From assembly GCF_030264275.1 (NCBI RefSeq), contig NZ_CP127165.1, positions 2,781,501 to 2,845,500 of the forward strand: a stretch of 64,000 nucleotides of DNA, read 5' to 3'. A program made the position numbers and the translations under genes. This DNA is from Marivivens sp. LCG002 (GTDB lineage: Bacteria > Pseudomonadota > Alphaproteobacteria > Rhodobacterales > Rhodobacteraceae). The notes under the pieces were generated by a model. The model made no database searches and was not told the origin of the DNA. It was given only the letters and a program-made list of their open reading frames with translations. This document shows, in pieces, positions 25,329 through 34,867 of the stretch; position 1 is the first letter of the stretch, and every line of letters begins with the position of its first letter.

Positions 25329-26759
25329 TCAGGGCTTCCACTTTCCGAAACCGAAGGTCATGTAATCCCGCTGATAGGCATCGCGGGCCATCGCCTCTAT
25401 TTCGTCGTCGTAGATGGACGCGAGCAGCGCATGGTGCGCATCCGCGCTCCGAGGATCGAAGTCGGGCGCATCGTCGCGACCGATCTGCATCGCCAGAAAC
25501 GCCAGATCCATGGGAAGACGGTCCTCGCGTAGGATCAAGTCAGGCGAGCCGAACCAGCTGAAGCCTTGGATGATGTTGCTCTGCGAGGCCCAAGCCGCAT
25601 CCACACGGAGCGACGTTTGCCCCGCCACATTGGATTTGAGAAAGGCAAGGAACGCCTTGAACGCGGCCTTGTGGTCATCGAGAGAAAATCCGCCACCGAT
25701 CCCCTCTTCCGGCAGAGGAAGGTTAAAGACCCGAATGAGCGTTGCACGCAGTTCCCGATAGGTCGTCTCGGCATCACCGCGGATGTGGTCGCAAAAAGCG
25801 GCATGCGCGCGGGCGACAGGGTGACGGAGCACCGCAAAACTCCGATGCTCGGTGTGCTTGCGCTTCCACTGGCGGAGCGTTTTCTGGTTGAAGTCGCTTT
25901 GGAGCTGCTCAGTGGTCGCGCCATCAAGGGCAGCAAGCCAGTTCCTGACCGCTTCGACAGGACCGCCCTTGATCGGGAGATAAAGAAGCGGCGCTTTTTC
26001 GGCGGCGACATAAGTCGGGATCACCGCCCCACGACGGGGTTCGAAATTCGGGGTGAGATTAAGATTGAAACGGTCGAGCCGCGCAAGACTGCGTTCCATT
26101 TCCTCGAAGTTCTGAACCTTTTCGCTGAGCGGTTCGGGGTTCTGTTTCTTGAGTTTCTTGTCCAGCGCTTCGATCCGCGCGTTCGATCCAAGGAACGCAG
26201 CGAGTCCGTTCATCACCTCGACGTTCTGTAGGTCCTCGTAGGCGACATAAAAAGCGGTCTGGCCCGAAATCTGGAGCGCGTTCATGATGCGGACCTGAAA
26301 GGCCTGAAGCGCTTCGAGGTGAGCGACGAATTCGCCGTCATGAAACACGATCTTTTCCGAACGCGCTTGGGTGGGATTGGTCAGTTTCCATTGACCCGTC
26401 GCTTGCGCGATTTTCCAGCTCACATAGCTGTCGATCGGATTGCGCGTGAGAACAATCTTCGCACAGCGCGGATCATTCAACATCTCGTCCAGAACGCGGG
26501 GATCATGGTCGTTGAAGAAGCGAAAACCGCCAAGCCCCTCGCTTCTCTGGCGGATCGCATCAAGCAGAAGTTTCGGGTTCTGCTCGCGTTCGTGTTGGGT
26601 CACGCCGAGAATATTGTAGCTGTTGGGATAACCGATGAAGTGCGGATTGAAGGCCTCTCCGTGACAGATCAAACCATCAAAGGAGTTGATATTCGCTTCG
26701 AGAAAATTGGAGCCTGTCCGCATTTCTGCAAAGACGACAAAGTAATCAAATTTCGACAT
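25329..26759 (-). CDS. Two-domain sulfotransferase
   Basis: 476 residues. The N-terminal half resembles Stf0/NodH-type sulfotransferases: EMRTGSNFL (12-20) fits the 5'-phosphosulfate loop and VLTRNPIDSYVSW (103-115) the 3'-phosphate motif. The C-terminal half looks like a second sulfotransferase domain: PLLYLPIKGGPVEAVRNW (257-274) recalls the HIPKTGGTS loop in degenerate form, and VLRHPVARAHAAF (310-322) the 3'-phosphate motif. It probably uses PAPS to sulfate a glycan. It ends the leftward polysaccharide run, three bases after the glycosyltransferase, and its stop abuts that of ptsN. Confidence 0.7.
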   Translation of the reverse strand: MSKFDYFVVFAEMRTGSNFLEANINSFDGLICHGEAFNPHFIGYPNSYNILGVTQHEREQNPKLLLDAIRQRSEGLGGFRFFNDHDPRVLDEMLNDPRCAKIVLTRNPIDSYVSWKIAQATGQWKLTNPTQARSEKIVFHDGEFVAHLEALQAFQVRIMNALQISGQTAFYVAYEDLQNVEVMNGLAAFLGSNARIEALDKKLKKQNPEPLSEKVQNFEEMERSLARLDRFNLNLTPNFEPRRGAVIPTYVAAEKAPLLYLPIKGGPVEAVRNWLAALDGATTEQLQSDFNQKTLRQWKRKHTEHRSFAVLRHPVARAHAAFCDHIRGDAETTYRELRATLIRVFNLPLPEEGIGGGFSLDDHKAAFKAFLAFLKSNVAGQTSLRVDAAWASQSNIIQGFSWFGSPDLILREDRLPMDLAFLAMQIGRDDAPDFDPRSADAHHALLASIYDDEIEAMARDAYQRDYMTFGFGKWKP

Positions 26760-26762
26760 AAA

Positions 26763-28460
26763 TTATCGGACCAAATAGGGTTTGCGCTTTGCCGGTTTTT
26801 TATTCTCCGGCACGGGATCGACGGGAAAATCGCCCATCAGATAGGGGTGCATCCCCTGGTTCTTTAGGTTTTGAAGGAATTGGCCAAAGCCGGTCAGGTC
26901 CACCATCTTGGGCACTTCGGTCAGACGGCGGGTATTCTTGCCGGTAATCTCGTCCACGACGGTTTGGAGGGCTTCCATCGGTGTTTCGATGAACTCGGCA
27001 AGGGTCCAGATGCGGATTTTGGCTTTCGCGTGAATAGAGCGAAGCGCGGTCAGATGTTCATTCTCGATCTTCTGCAACAACGCCGCCTCGGTCCTCAGGT
27101 CGGCAAAGTTGCGGTTCGTCTGGAACAGCGGAACCGCCCATGCGCCTGTGATGATGCTGATCTGCGCGTTTGCATCGCGGGCGATATCCCAGCTCACGTC
27201 CTGAATATCGAGAGGACCAAACTGGAAAATCTGGCGCTCTCCGCGGGTGTTCCAGATAAGGCTTCGAAGGAACATGCGCGGGTTATAGTCGCGCACCGCA
27301 GCGGAATCGCTCAACGCACCAGTGAATGTGGTTTGCCCACCTTCGAACTCGACACGATCAGGCGCAAAGAGGTGGCCATGCACACGGGCCCCTGTGGCCT
27401 TGGCGAGCCAGTTCTCGAAATCCTCGAAGAGTTCGGTAAAGCCTTCGAACACGGAATATTCGGCGCAGGTCACACCGTTTTCCCAGTTTTCGTTGGGGAA
27501 ACGGCTTTGCATATAAAGTCCCGGACGCCCACGGGTTCGACGTTCGACAGCGCGGGCGAAGATACGGTCGATCTTGCCGGGGTTGGGTTCAGAGCCTTTG
27601 ACCACGGCATCTGGATCGCCGAGGAACGTGTCATACAACAGGTTGGCTTCCGACCATATTTTACGCGCGACAAAACAATCGGAGCGCCGCAAAAGTTGCA
27701 GGTGGTCGTCATAGAAAATATGTGGCTTTCCCTGAAAATCGAATTTCGAAAGGGTCAGCGAGCGGCTCTCGATCTGGGTCGAATAGTGGCGCACGAGAGT
27801 TTGGAAATAGCTCTCGTCTGGGATCCAGACCTTGGAGAAATAGCTATCATAGAGCCCGCGGTCGGGATCTTGGAGAATGGCCGAGAGGGTCTGGCGGGTC
27901 AGGCACCACCACTGGGACCCGATATGGGGCACGAGCCCCGCAGGAACACGTCGTTTGAGCCCAAGCTTGCGCTGAAGTTCGACATAGCGATCAAAGAGCC
28001 AACGGTTCTTGCGCCAGGAAAACGGGAAGCGAAGCGTAAAGCGTTCCTCGTCAAGACCGCCGACGGTCCAAGGCACGTCGGCGATCGTTGCGCTTTCGAT
28101 AAAATCGGTGCGCGGACGGGCGTCGAGATAGGCCTTGAGTTCTGCAACGGGTCGAAGCGGCAAACACGACCCCGATGTCAAATAGACGTGCCGCACCTCT
28201 GCAAACTCGGCAAGAAGGGTTTCAGACGCGATTTGCGTTGCCTGAACGAGCTCCCAAGTGCCCCACTCGCATCTCAGGCGCTTGGTAAAGCGGAGATCTT
28301 CAAGATCGGCAAGGTTCGATTTAAACCGTTCAAAGGCGGCTTTCCCGACCTTGGCATCTACATGCACAACCACGGGACAGCCATGAGCGTTCCAATGCCG
28401 GATCACCTGTTCGGCGCGATCCAGAGCGGTGTGGGCGAGCATTACGATACCAAGTGTCAT
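26763..28460 (-). CDS. Core-2/I-branching-type (GT14) glycosyltransferase with extra C-terminal domain
   Basis: 565 residues. The N-terminal 280 residues match the branching beta-1,6-N-acetylglucosaminyltransferase family: IVMLAHTALDRAEQVIRHW, VVVHVDAK, VYLTSGSCLPLRP and HIGSQWWCLTRQTL are characteristic. A further C-terminal domain of about 280 residues resembles the part often attached to such proteins in Rhodobacteraceae (DUF5928-like, from memory). It probably adds a branch sugar to a surface polysaccharide. Overlaps the next upstream gene by four bases. Confidence 0.75.
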   Translation of the reverse strand: MTLGIVMLAHTALDRAEQVIRHWNAHGCPVVVHVDAKVGKAAFERFKSNLADLEDLRFTKRLRCEWGTWELVQATQIASETLLAEFAEVRHVYLTSGSCLPLRPVAELKAYLDARPRTDFIESATIADVPWTVGGLDEERFTLRFPFSWRKNRWLFDRYVELQRKLGLKRRVPAGLVPHIGSQWWCLTRQTLSAILQDPDRGLYDSYFSKVWIPDESYFQTLVRHYSTQIESRSLTLSKFDFQGKPHIFYDDHLQLLRRSDCFVARKIWSEANLLYDTFLGDPDAVVKGSEPNPGKIDRIFARAVERRTRGRPGLYMQSRFPNENWENGVTCAEYSVFEGFTELFEDFENWLAKATGARVHGHLFAPDRVEFEGGQTTFTGALSDSAAVRDYNPRMFLRSLIWNTRGERQIFQFGPLDIQDVSWDIARDANAQISIITGAWAVPLFQTNRNFADLRTEAALLQKIENEHLTALRSIHAKAKIRIWTLAEFIETPMEALQTVVDEITGKNTRRLTEVPKMVDLTGFGQFLQNLKNQGMHPYLMGDFPVDPVPENKKPAKRKPYLVR

Positions 28461-29467
28461 GCCCAGTTCCCCTTGGACATGAGGCCCAGAATTTCAAGCT
28501 GACGCCAGTTGATATACTTTTCGCTCCATTTACACCAAAGATCGGGATTGTCGGTCGCGCCCTCGGCATAGGCCTTGTATTCCATGCTTCCTGCAAAATG
28601 CTGGCGACGACGGAGTTCTTCTTGGGCTTTGGCGGCAAAGGTGTTGAGGAATTTGGCGTGCAGAAGAACGCCCGATGCCTTTTCCCCGCCCCATTCGTCA
28701 TAGACGAGGTTCAGACCACGCGGGAGAAGCATGTGGGTCGAGCTGACATAGGTATAACGCTTGTCCCACTTCACAAGCGGAACCTTGTTCAATGCTGGGG
28801 ACTTTTCAGGCGCATCGTTAAAGAACACGCGTGTGCGCGGGCCGCCCTGAATCCAGAGATTTCCAAAGCGTTTGTTCTTTTCGATAAGGTAATTGCCTGC
28901 ATCGAACCATGACGCGATTTCGAACGGATTTTGCCCCATGCGATAAGGCGTGTCGTTGATCCCACCCTTGGGATACATATCGAGAAGCATCGCGCCGAAA
29001 GATTTGATCGAAGAGGCGTCAAGCCAATCGGTCAAAGCGCGGATCGGGCGCGTATCGCAGAACGGGTAGACGAAAAACTCGTCCGGATCGACGACAAGCG
29101 TCCAATGCCCCGCCGCGTATTTGCGCTGGAGCCAATTGAGCCAATCCACGCCGAAGCGCGCGCGCTTGTAGCTTGCTGTCGTGGTCCAGAGCGAAACGTC
29201 GGGTTGCTCTTGAAGATATTCACGGCTGCCGTCATCGCTGTCGTTATCGACGATCAAGAAGTGATTGATGCCGAGCTTGCGATAATACTCGAGAAAATAG
29301 GGAAGTCGCACAAGTTCGTTGCGCAGGGTGGAAAAAACAAGGATGTCGGACGGCGTAATATCGGCGGTGCGATCCTGCACAACCTCTAGCTCACGACGCT
29401 TGCGCAGCGCACGAATGCGCCACCTTTTGCGTTGAAGCCGTAGCCGATATGATTGCCAAACGCCCAA
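28457..29467 (-). CDS. Glycosyltransferase, family 2-like
   Basis: 336 residues from a TTG with an AAGGG ribosome site. ILVFSTLRNELVRLPYFLEYYRKLGI and FLIVDNDSDDGSREYL form the nucleotide-sugar binding half of the DUF/Glyco_tranf_2_4 group; VVDPDEFFVYP carries the D-x-D/E metal site. It is a cytoplasmic sugar transferase of the surface glycan cluster; acceptor unknown. Coupled to the GT14 gene by a four-base overlap. Confidence 0.75.
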   Translation of the reverse strand: MGVWQSYRLRLQRKRWRIRALRKRRELEVVQDRTADITPSDILVFSTLRNELVRLPYFLEYYRKLGINHFLIVDNDSDDGSREYLQEQPDVSLWTTTASYKRARFGVDWLNWLQRKYAAGHWTLVVDPDEFFVYPFCDTRPIRALTDWLDASSIKSFGAMLLDMYPKGGINDTPYRMGQNPFEIASWFDAGNYLIEKNKRFGNLWIQGGPRTRVFFNDAPEKSPALNKVPLVKWDKRYTYVSSTHMLLPRGLNLVYDEWGGEKASGVLLHAKFLNTFAAKAQEELRRRQHFAGSMEYKAYAEGATDNPDLWCKWSEKYINWRQLEILGLMSKGNWA

Positions 29468-29516
29468 ATTTTACCCTTGGAAATGCAAACTCTTTGTTTG
29501 CTCTGACTTATTTCTA

Positions 29517-30719
29517 TTAACTTAACACAATATTGAAGTGTTCGTCCCATGTTGGAGCAACAAATTTTTCAATTTGAACTTTGTTCGCGGTCCCGTCGGG
29601 AGTCTCTTTTAACGTGCGGAGCCAGGCTTTGTAATTGCCCTTGGGTAGGTATACGGCAGCATCACCCAGAACTTCATAGAAGACGGGCAAATCGCTGCAA
29701 TAAACAGGCACACCAAGGCTGAGCGCTTCAACGGGTGGGAGGCCGAACCCTTCGGCAAATGTCGGGAACAAGAGGCCTTGGGATTCGGCGATGACAGCGG
29801 CGATCGTCTCGTCTTTCAGGTTCGGGAGCTCGATCACATTGCGCACACCTGCGTCCAGTCGTTCAAAAAGCGAGGTGTTCATCCAGCCACGGGTACCACA
29901 GATCACAAGCTGGGGCCCGCTTTCGGGAAGCTCTTGCCAGACATCGAGCAGCAGATTGTGATTTTTGCGCGGCTCGATCGTGCCGACTGTCACGTAATAA
30001 GGGCGCGTCAGATCGATCGACTCGGGAAAGTTTGCGTATTTCGGCTGGAATCTGGTGCGACCGATATAGGCCCGCACGATTTCCGGAACGCGACCCGTTT
30101 CTTCGAGAACCTTTGCCACGGATTCGCAAGCGGCGTTGGAAATGCTGATCACCCGATCCGCATATTTGGAAGCGATCTCAAGCTTTTTGCGGAACCTTCT
30201 GACAGAGGCGGGCGCGTGAAATTCGGGATATTCCACAGGAATGGCGTCGTGGATCATCAAATTGATCTTGGCCCCGAGAACGGTTTTGAGCGCGTCGAGC
30301 AAACCAACACGATAGTTGCTGTGCCCGACGTTGTAATATTCGAGACCCGGAAGGAAGTTCCGCATGAGCATACGGTTAACCGCTGCTCGAGACGACTTGT
30401 CCACAGCGCTTGCCCGAAGAAGGGTCAATGCGGCTTGCATCTCTTTGGTTTGCTTGCGGAAAAAGCGCGAGAAGACAGAGCGTTCAGGCCATTCCCCCGT
30501 GACAAGAGCATCGCGGAAATCGCTCGCCCCCGCTTTGTCGAGCAGGATGTAACCAATCGAGGTTGCAACGATGAAATAGGCCGGAACAGGATCACAAACA
30601 AAGCGCTCGAGATAGGCAAGCTCGACACGATCAACTCCCGTAAGTCTTCTCCCTGCGCGGCTCACCAGCCGCGTGATGTCGAGAAGACGTGTGGGTTTAT
30701 CAGTCTTTGTAGTGCCCAT
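29517..30719 (-). CDS. Glycosyltransferase, GT4 family
   Basis: 400 residues from the ATG at 30719, which overlaps the galE 3' end by 20 bases; an upstream start at 30743 is possible. The C-terminal Rossmann half is clear: YVTVGTIEPRKNHNLLLDVW, LVICGTRGW and the FPTFAEGFGLPPVEALSLGVPV box with the E-x7-E motif. It is a retaining transferase, probably for one backbone or side-chain sugar of the polysaccharide. Confidence 0.85.
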   Translation of the reverse strand: MGTTKTDKPTRLLDITRLVSRAGRRLTGVDRVELAYLERFVCDPVPAYFIVATSIGYILLDKAGASDFRDALVTGEWPERSVFSRFFRKQTKEMQAALTLLRASAVDKSSRAAVNRMLMRNFLPGLEYYNVGHSNYRVGLLDALKTVLGAKINLMIHDAIPVEYPEFHAPASVRRFRKKLEIASKYADRVISISNAACESVAKVLEETGRVPEIVRAYIGRTRFQPKYANFPESIDLTRPYYVTVGTIEPRKNHNLLLDVWQELPESGPQLVICGTRGWMNTSLFERLDAGVRNVIELPNLKDETIAAVIAESQGLLFPTFAEGFGLPPVEALSLGVPVYCSDLPVFYEVLGDAAVYLPKGNYKAWLRTLKETPDGTANKVQIEKFVAPTWDEHFNIVLS

Positions 30720-31686
30720 TCTGGTGCCACCGCCATGCATCACCGATCATTTGACGCAGGTTCGAACGCGTCGGTGTCCATCCAAGCACAGTTTCCGCTT
30801 TTTGGCTTCCAGAAACGAGCTTGGCCGCATCACCCGCACGCCGAGCGCCTTCGATGATCGGAACCTCGCAGTTTGTTACGGCTGCCGAATGATCGATGAC
30901 TTCTCTGACGGAAAACCCGCTCCCTGTGCCGAGATTGAAAACTGCGCTGCCTTTTTCCTCGAGTAACCATTTCAGTCCAAGCACATGCGCATCGACCAGA
31001 TCCATAACGTGGACATAGTCGCGAATGCATGTGCCATCAGTCGTTGCATAATCCGTGCCATAAATGGTCAAGGCGTCGCGTTTCCCCATGATCGAGAACA
31101 GCATGAGGGGAATAAGATGAGTTTCGGGCTGGTGAAACTCGCCGATCTCGGCCTCGGGGTCCGCGCCTGCTACGTTGAAATAGCGGAAGATAACGGACTC
31201 CATCCCGTCGCTGACCCCGAAATCGGAGAGCATATCCTCGATCGCGCTCTTGGAGGCGGCATAGGCATTGAGCGGGGCGCGACGGCTGTCTTCTTGTAGG
31301 ACGACGCCGTCCTGATCACCGAAGATCGCGCAGGTGGAGGAAAAGACGAACTTTTTGCAATCGGCGGCGTTGGCCGCCTCGATAAGGTTGAGGCTGCCCG
31401 CAACATTGTTCCGCCAGTAGGCACCCGGAATTCTGACGCTCTCGCCCACTTGGGAAAGCGCAGCAAAGTGCATGACCGCAACGGGGTTGTATTTGGCAAA
31501 GACTTCGTCAAGGCGCGCGCGGTCCAGAAGATCACCCTGTTCGAAGGGGCCGAATTTGACCGCGTCCCGCCACCCTGTATTCAGGTTGTCAAAGGTAACC
31601 GGCGTAAAGCCCGCAAGCTTGAGCACTTTGCAGGCGTGCGAGCCGATATAGCCCGCGCCGCCCGTGACCAGAACATTGTTCGCCAT
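30700..31686 (-). CDS. galE: UDP-glucose 4-epimerase
   Basis: 328 residues. GGAGYIGSHA at the N-terminus binds NAD, and YAASKSAIED holds the catalytic Tyr-x3-Lys. It interconverts UDP-glucose and UDP-galactose (or the N-acetyl forms) and supplies precursors for the adjacent glycosyltransferases. Six bases downstream of galU, with which it forms a nucleotide-sugar pair. Confidence 0.95.
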   Translation of the reverse strand: MANNVLVTGGAGYIGSHACKVLKLAGFTPVTFDNLNTGWRDAVKFGPFEQGDLLDRARLDEVFAKYNPVAVMHFAALSQVGESVRIPGAYWRNNVAGSLNLIEAANAADCKKFVFSSTCAIFGDQDGVVLQEDSRRAPLNAYAASKSAIEDMLSDFGVSDGMESVIFRYFNVAGADPEAEIGEFHQPETHLIPLMLFSIMGKRDALTIYGTDYATTDGTCIRDYVHVMDLVDAHVLGLKWLLEEKGSAVFNLGTGSGFSVREVIDHSAAVTNCEVPIIEGARRAGDAAKLVSGSQKAETVLGWTPTRSNLRQMIGDAWRWHQNGHYKD

Positions 31687-31692
31687 AACGGA

Positions 31693-32586
31693 TTACTGCG
31701 CCGCGCGGCGATGCGCGTAAAGCTGATCGAGATAATCGGCCAGTTCGTCGCGAAGGTCATCGCGAGACAGACCAAAGGACACCGTCGCCTGTAGGAAGCC
31801 CGCCTTTGATCCACAATCGAAACGCGTCCCGTCAAAACGATAGCCGAACACATCGCGCCCTTGCTCGATTTCGGCGGCAATGGCGTCGGTAAGTTGCACT
31901 TCGCCGTTCGCACCCTGTTTGATCTTGCCTAGATTGCTCATCACCTTGGGCGAAAGGATATAGCGACCGATTACGGCAAGGTTCGAAGGGGCATCTTCGG
32001 CCTTGGGTTTTTCAACCATGCCAGAGACGGACACGTGTTTGCCGTGATCCTCTTTGACATCAAGCACGCCGTAGTAGGACACCTTGTCGCGCGGAACTTC
32101 CATCGCGGCGACCATGCTGCCGCCTGTTTCTTCGTAGGCTTCGACCATCTGCTGGAGACAGGGCTTTTCCGCGGCGATCACGTCATCGGGGAGCATCACG
32201 GCAAAAGGTTCGTTCCCGATAAAGCGGCGTGCGCACCAGACCGCGTGACCCAAGCCCAATGCTTTGTGCTGGCGGATATAGGCGATTGCGCCGCTGTCCA
32301 TATAAGTGGAACGCAAAGTCTCGAGCAGATCGGTCTTGCCCGACTTTTTAAGCGAGGATTCAAGCTCGGGCGCGGTGTCGAAGTAATCTTCGAGCGCAGA
32401 TTTGCCTTTGGCAGTGACGAAGATGAATTCTTTGATACCTGCGGCGCGCGCTTCGTCGATGGCATATTGAACCAAAGGACGATCCACCAAAGTCATGATC
32501 TCCTTGGGCACCGATTTAGTCGCAGGGAGAAAGCGGGTCCCCAAACCGGCGACCGGAAAAATAGCTTTTGTGACTTTGCGCTTCAT
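31693..32586 (-). CDS. galU: UTP-glucose-1-phosphate uridylyltransferase
   Basis: 297 residues. FPVAGLGTRFLPATKSVPKE is the nucleotide-binding signature and VDRPLVQYAIDEA follows it as in GalU. It makes UDP-glucose from UTP and glucose 1-phosphate, feeding GalE next door. A 120-base gap before it, AT-rich, could hold a promoter for the galU-to-sulfotransferase part of the run. Confidence 0.95.
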   Translation of the reverse strand: MKRKVTKAIFPVAGLGTRFLPATKSVPKEIMTLVDRPLVQYAIDEARAAGIKEFIFVTAKGKSALEDYFDTAPELESSLKKSGKTDLLETLRSTYMDSGAIAYIRQHKALGLGHAVWCARRFIGNEPFAVMLPDDVIAAEKPCLQQMVEAYEETGGSMVAAMEVPRDKVSYYGVLDVKEDHGKHVSVSGMVEKPKAEDAPSNLAVIGRYILSPKVMSNLGKIKQGANGEVQLTDAIAAEIEQGRDVFGYRFDGTRFDCGSKAGFLQATVSFGLSRDDLRDELADYLDQLYAHRRAAQ

Positions 32587-32706
32587 CGTGTTTGCCTCAA
32601 GTAAATTGCGACCAAAGGAACAGTCCTGAACTATCCTTTCGGATCGGTCCTTGTGAAGAGTTTAGCAACCAGTTTGCATCAATTTTGTTAGATGACGTCA
32701 ATTTTG

Positions 32707-33933
32707 TCACCTTTGTATACAATTTGAGCGCAATTTACGCACCCGCTCCAACTCCAGATTAAATCGGCTCTTGAGGCTCATAAGCCGGATCATGTGATCG
32801 GAACGTTCGGATTTGCCCAATAAGCCCCCATGTTGGAGCCAGTATCCCGACCTTACAAAACGGACTGTGTGAAAGCGCGAACCGAGTGAAAACAGGAAGA
32901 GCGAGACACGGTTGCCTTGTTTGACAAGACGACGGGCCTTTTTGATCAACGGGATAGCGCGGACCCAGTGACCATAGAGCGCAATGTGAGGTGATGGGCT
33001 GACCGGCAGCGCGACAAAGCTCTCTCGCTGGTCGAACCGTGAAAAAGTATTCTGCCTTTGCGCACCCTCGATCAAACCGGTGTCGAAAGTCGCAAGTAGC
33101 CTCGCAACATCGCGGGGCTCGATGTGACCGGACACCATCAAAGAGAGGAGCCATTTGCGGTGCTGTTCCCGAAAAATTCGGATGGCGTCGTCGGGCGAGG
33201 GAGTATGCTCGCGAACGAAAACGGCAACGCTCGCTCCGATTTGGAAAAGTGTTTTCGGAGCACGATCCCCACGGCGTCTTTCGCTTTCGGCATAGCCATG
33301 ATGGACCTGTGCCTCGGGGCAAATGGCTGTGCGAAGCCCGATCTTGCCCGCCCGCAGGTTGAGATCGGTTTCATCCAGAAAGAAATGATAGGCCTCGTTG
33401 AAGCCGCCCAGCGCGATGAGCGCGTCGCGTCGGATCGCCATATTGGTGCCTTCGGTTTTCGCGGCGCCGCTTTGGTCGGGCGGAAAAACAGACGTCACAT
33501 CGACGGCGAGCGGTCGGGTTTGACCTGTGTGATCGACCCACCGTGCTTTCCACTGAAAGCTTATGCCGTTGCGACCACGCACAAAGCCGCCCGCTATTTC
33601 GGCTTTGCCTTGCGCGATGGGGGCGATGAGGAACCCAAGCCACGTTGGTTCGGGGATCGCGTCATCGTCAATGAACGCAATGATTTCACCTGATGCTTGG
33701 GCAACGCCAAGGTTCCGCGCCCGCGAGATATTGGGTTCATCAAAGCGAACGAGTTTGATCCCCGTTTCCGCAGCCAGCCCGCCCAAACTTTTGTCATTGC
33801 CGACGATGACGATTTCAAAGTTATCATAGTATTGCTGCCGAAGGCCTTTGAGCGTGAGCGCAAGGCTGCGCGGGCGGTCACGCGTAACGATAACGACGGA
33901 AACTGAGGGAGATTGTGATCCACTCCCCTCCAT
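32707..33933 (-). CDS. Glycosyltransferase, family 2
   Basis: 408 residues. A GT-A domain with VSVVIVTRDRPRSLALTLKG, the nucleotide-binding ISRARNLGVAQASGEIIAF and metal motif FIDDDAIPE (about residues 87-95), then GGFNEAYHFFLDETDLNLR with the usual acidic catalytic patch. The C-terminal 150 residues are basic and not assigned. It starts six bases after cysQ ends. Confidence 0.85.
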   Translation of the reverse strand: MEGSGSQSPSVSVVIVTRDRPRSLALTLKGLRQQYYDNFEIVIVGNDKSLGGLAAETGIKLVRFDEPNISRARNLGVAQASGEIIAFIDDDAIPEPTWLGFLIAPIAQGKAEIAGGFVRGRNGISFQWKARWVDHTGQTRPLAVDVTSVFPPDQSGAAKTEGTNMAIRRDALIALGGFNEAYHFFLDETDLNLRAGKIGLRTAICPEAQVHHGYAESERRRGDRAPKTLFQIGASVAVFVREHTPSPDDAIRIFREQHRKWLLSLMVSGHIEPRDVARLLATFDTGLIEGAQRQNTFSRFDQRESFVALPVSPSPHIALYGHWVRAIPLIKKARRLVKQGNRVSLFLFSLGSRFHTVRFVRSGYWLQHGGLLGKSERSDHMIRLMSLKSRFNLELERVRKLRSNCIQR

Positions 33934-33939
33934 CAGGTC

Positions 33940-34737
33940 TTAGGCCTTTTGCAGCTCTACGCCGGGGGCATAGGCGATGAAGAAAGGGTTCTCAAAGCCG
34001 TCTTTGCCATAAACAAGCGGGCTGTGATCATCAAAGCGGATCACGTCGCCGCCCGCACCGCAAAGAACGGCGTGGCCTGCAGCCGTGTCCCACTCCATCG
34101 TTCGACCGACGCGGGGGTAAAGGTCGGCTTCGCCCGTGGCAACAAGACAGAACTTGAGCGAAGAACCTGCACTGCGCATGTCCGAAACTTTGTATTTGTT
34201 GATGTAATCGTCGGTTGCCTGATCGCGATGGGATTTCGAGGCAACGACCAAGAGCGCATTGTTATCGGGTTCCGACACTTTGATCGGTGTGAGTTCACCG
34301 ATCTTGTCGGTGTCGAAGGGACCTTTTTCCTCGACCGCTGCACCTGTGGCGTCGGTATAAAACAGTCGGCCTTTTGCAGGGGCATAGACCACCCCGCGGA
34401 TCGGCTTTCCATTTTCGACATAGGCGATATTCACCGTGAAATCGCCACGACGATTGATGAACTCCTTGGTCCCATCCAAAGGATCGACGATCAGGAATGT
34501 CGACACCGATTGGCCATGCGACTGGGCCTGTTCTTCGGTGACCAAAGCGACATCAGGGAAAGCGGCGCGAAGGCCGGCCGAGATATGGGCGTCCGCAGCT
34601 TCGTCGGCTTCTGTCACAGGGCTGGCGTCGGATTTGGTTTTGACCTCGAAATCGGGGGAATTGTAGATTTCCATAATGATCTCGCCCGCCTCGAGCGCGA
34701 GTTTGCGAATAACTTGGGTCAGGCGAACGTGGTCCAT
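33940..34737 (-). CDS. cysQ: 3'(2'),5'-bisphosphate nucleotidase CysQ
   Basis: 265 residues from the ATG at 34737, with GAAGG in the ribosome-site position. The inositol-monophosphatase-type metal motifs are visible: VTEADEAAD, DPLDGTKEF and EWDTAAGHAVL. It hydrolyses PAP, the by-product of PAPS-dependent sulfation, to AMP. Its place at the head of the polysaccharide run that ends with a sulfotransferase supports a shared sulfation function. Confidence 0.92.
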   Translation of the reverse strand: MDHVRLTQVIRKLALEAGEIIMEIYNSPDFEVKTKSDASPVTEADEAADAHISAGLRAAFPDVALVTEEQAQSHGQSVSTFLIVDPLDGTKEFINRRGDFTVNIAYVENGKPIRGVVYAPAKGRLFYTDATGAAVEEKGPFDTDKIGELTPIKVSEPDNNALLVVASKSHRDQATDDYINKYKVSDMRSAGSSLKFCLVATGEADLYPRVGRTMEWDTAAGHAVLCGAGGDVIRFDDHSPLVYGKDGFENPFFIAYAPGVELQKA

Positions 34738-34867
34738 GAAAATACCTTCAAATAAACGTGCAATATGTCGTTGTAGTTGCTTGAAGCATCTAGGGCCCTT
34801 ATGCTCAAGCCATAACGGATCCGCAAGAAATTCGTGTTTATAAAGGCGTCGAAAGGACTTCGGAGCA

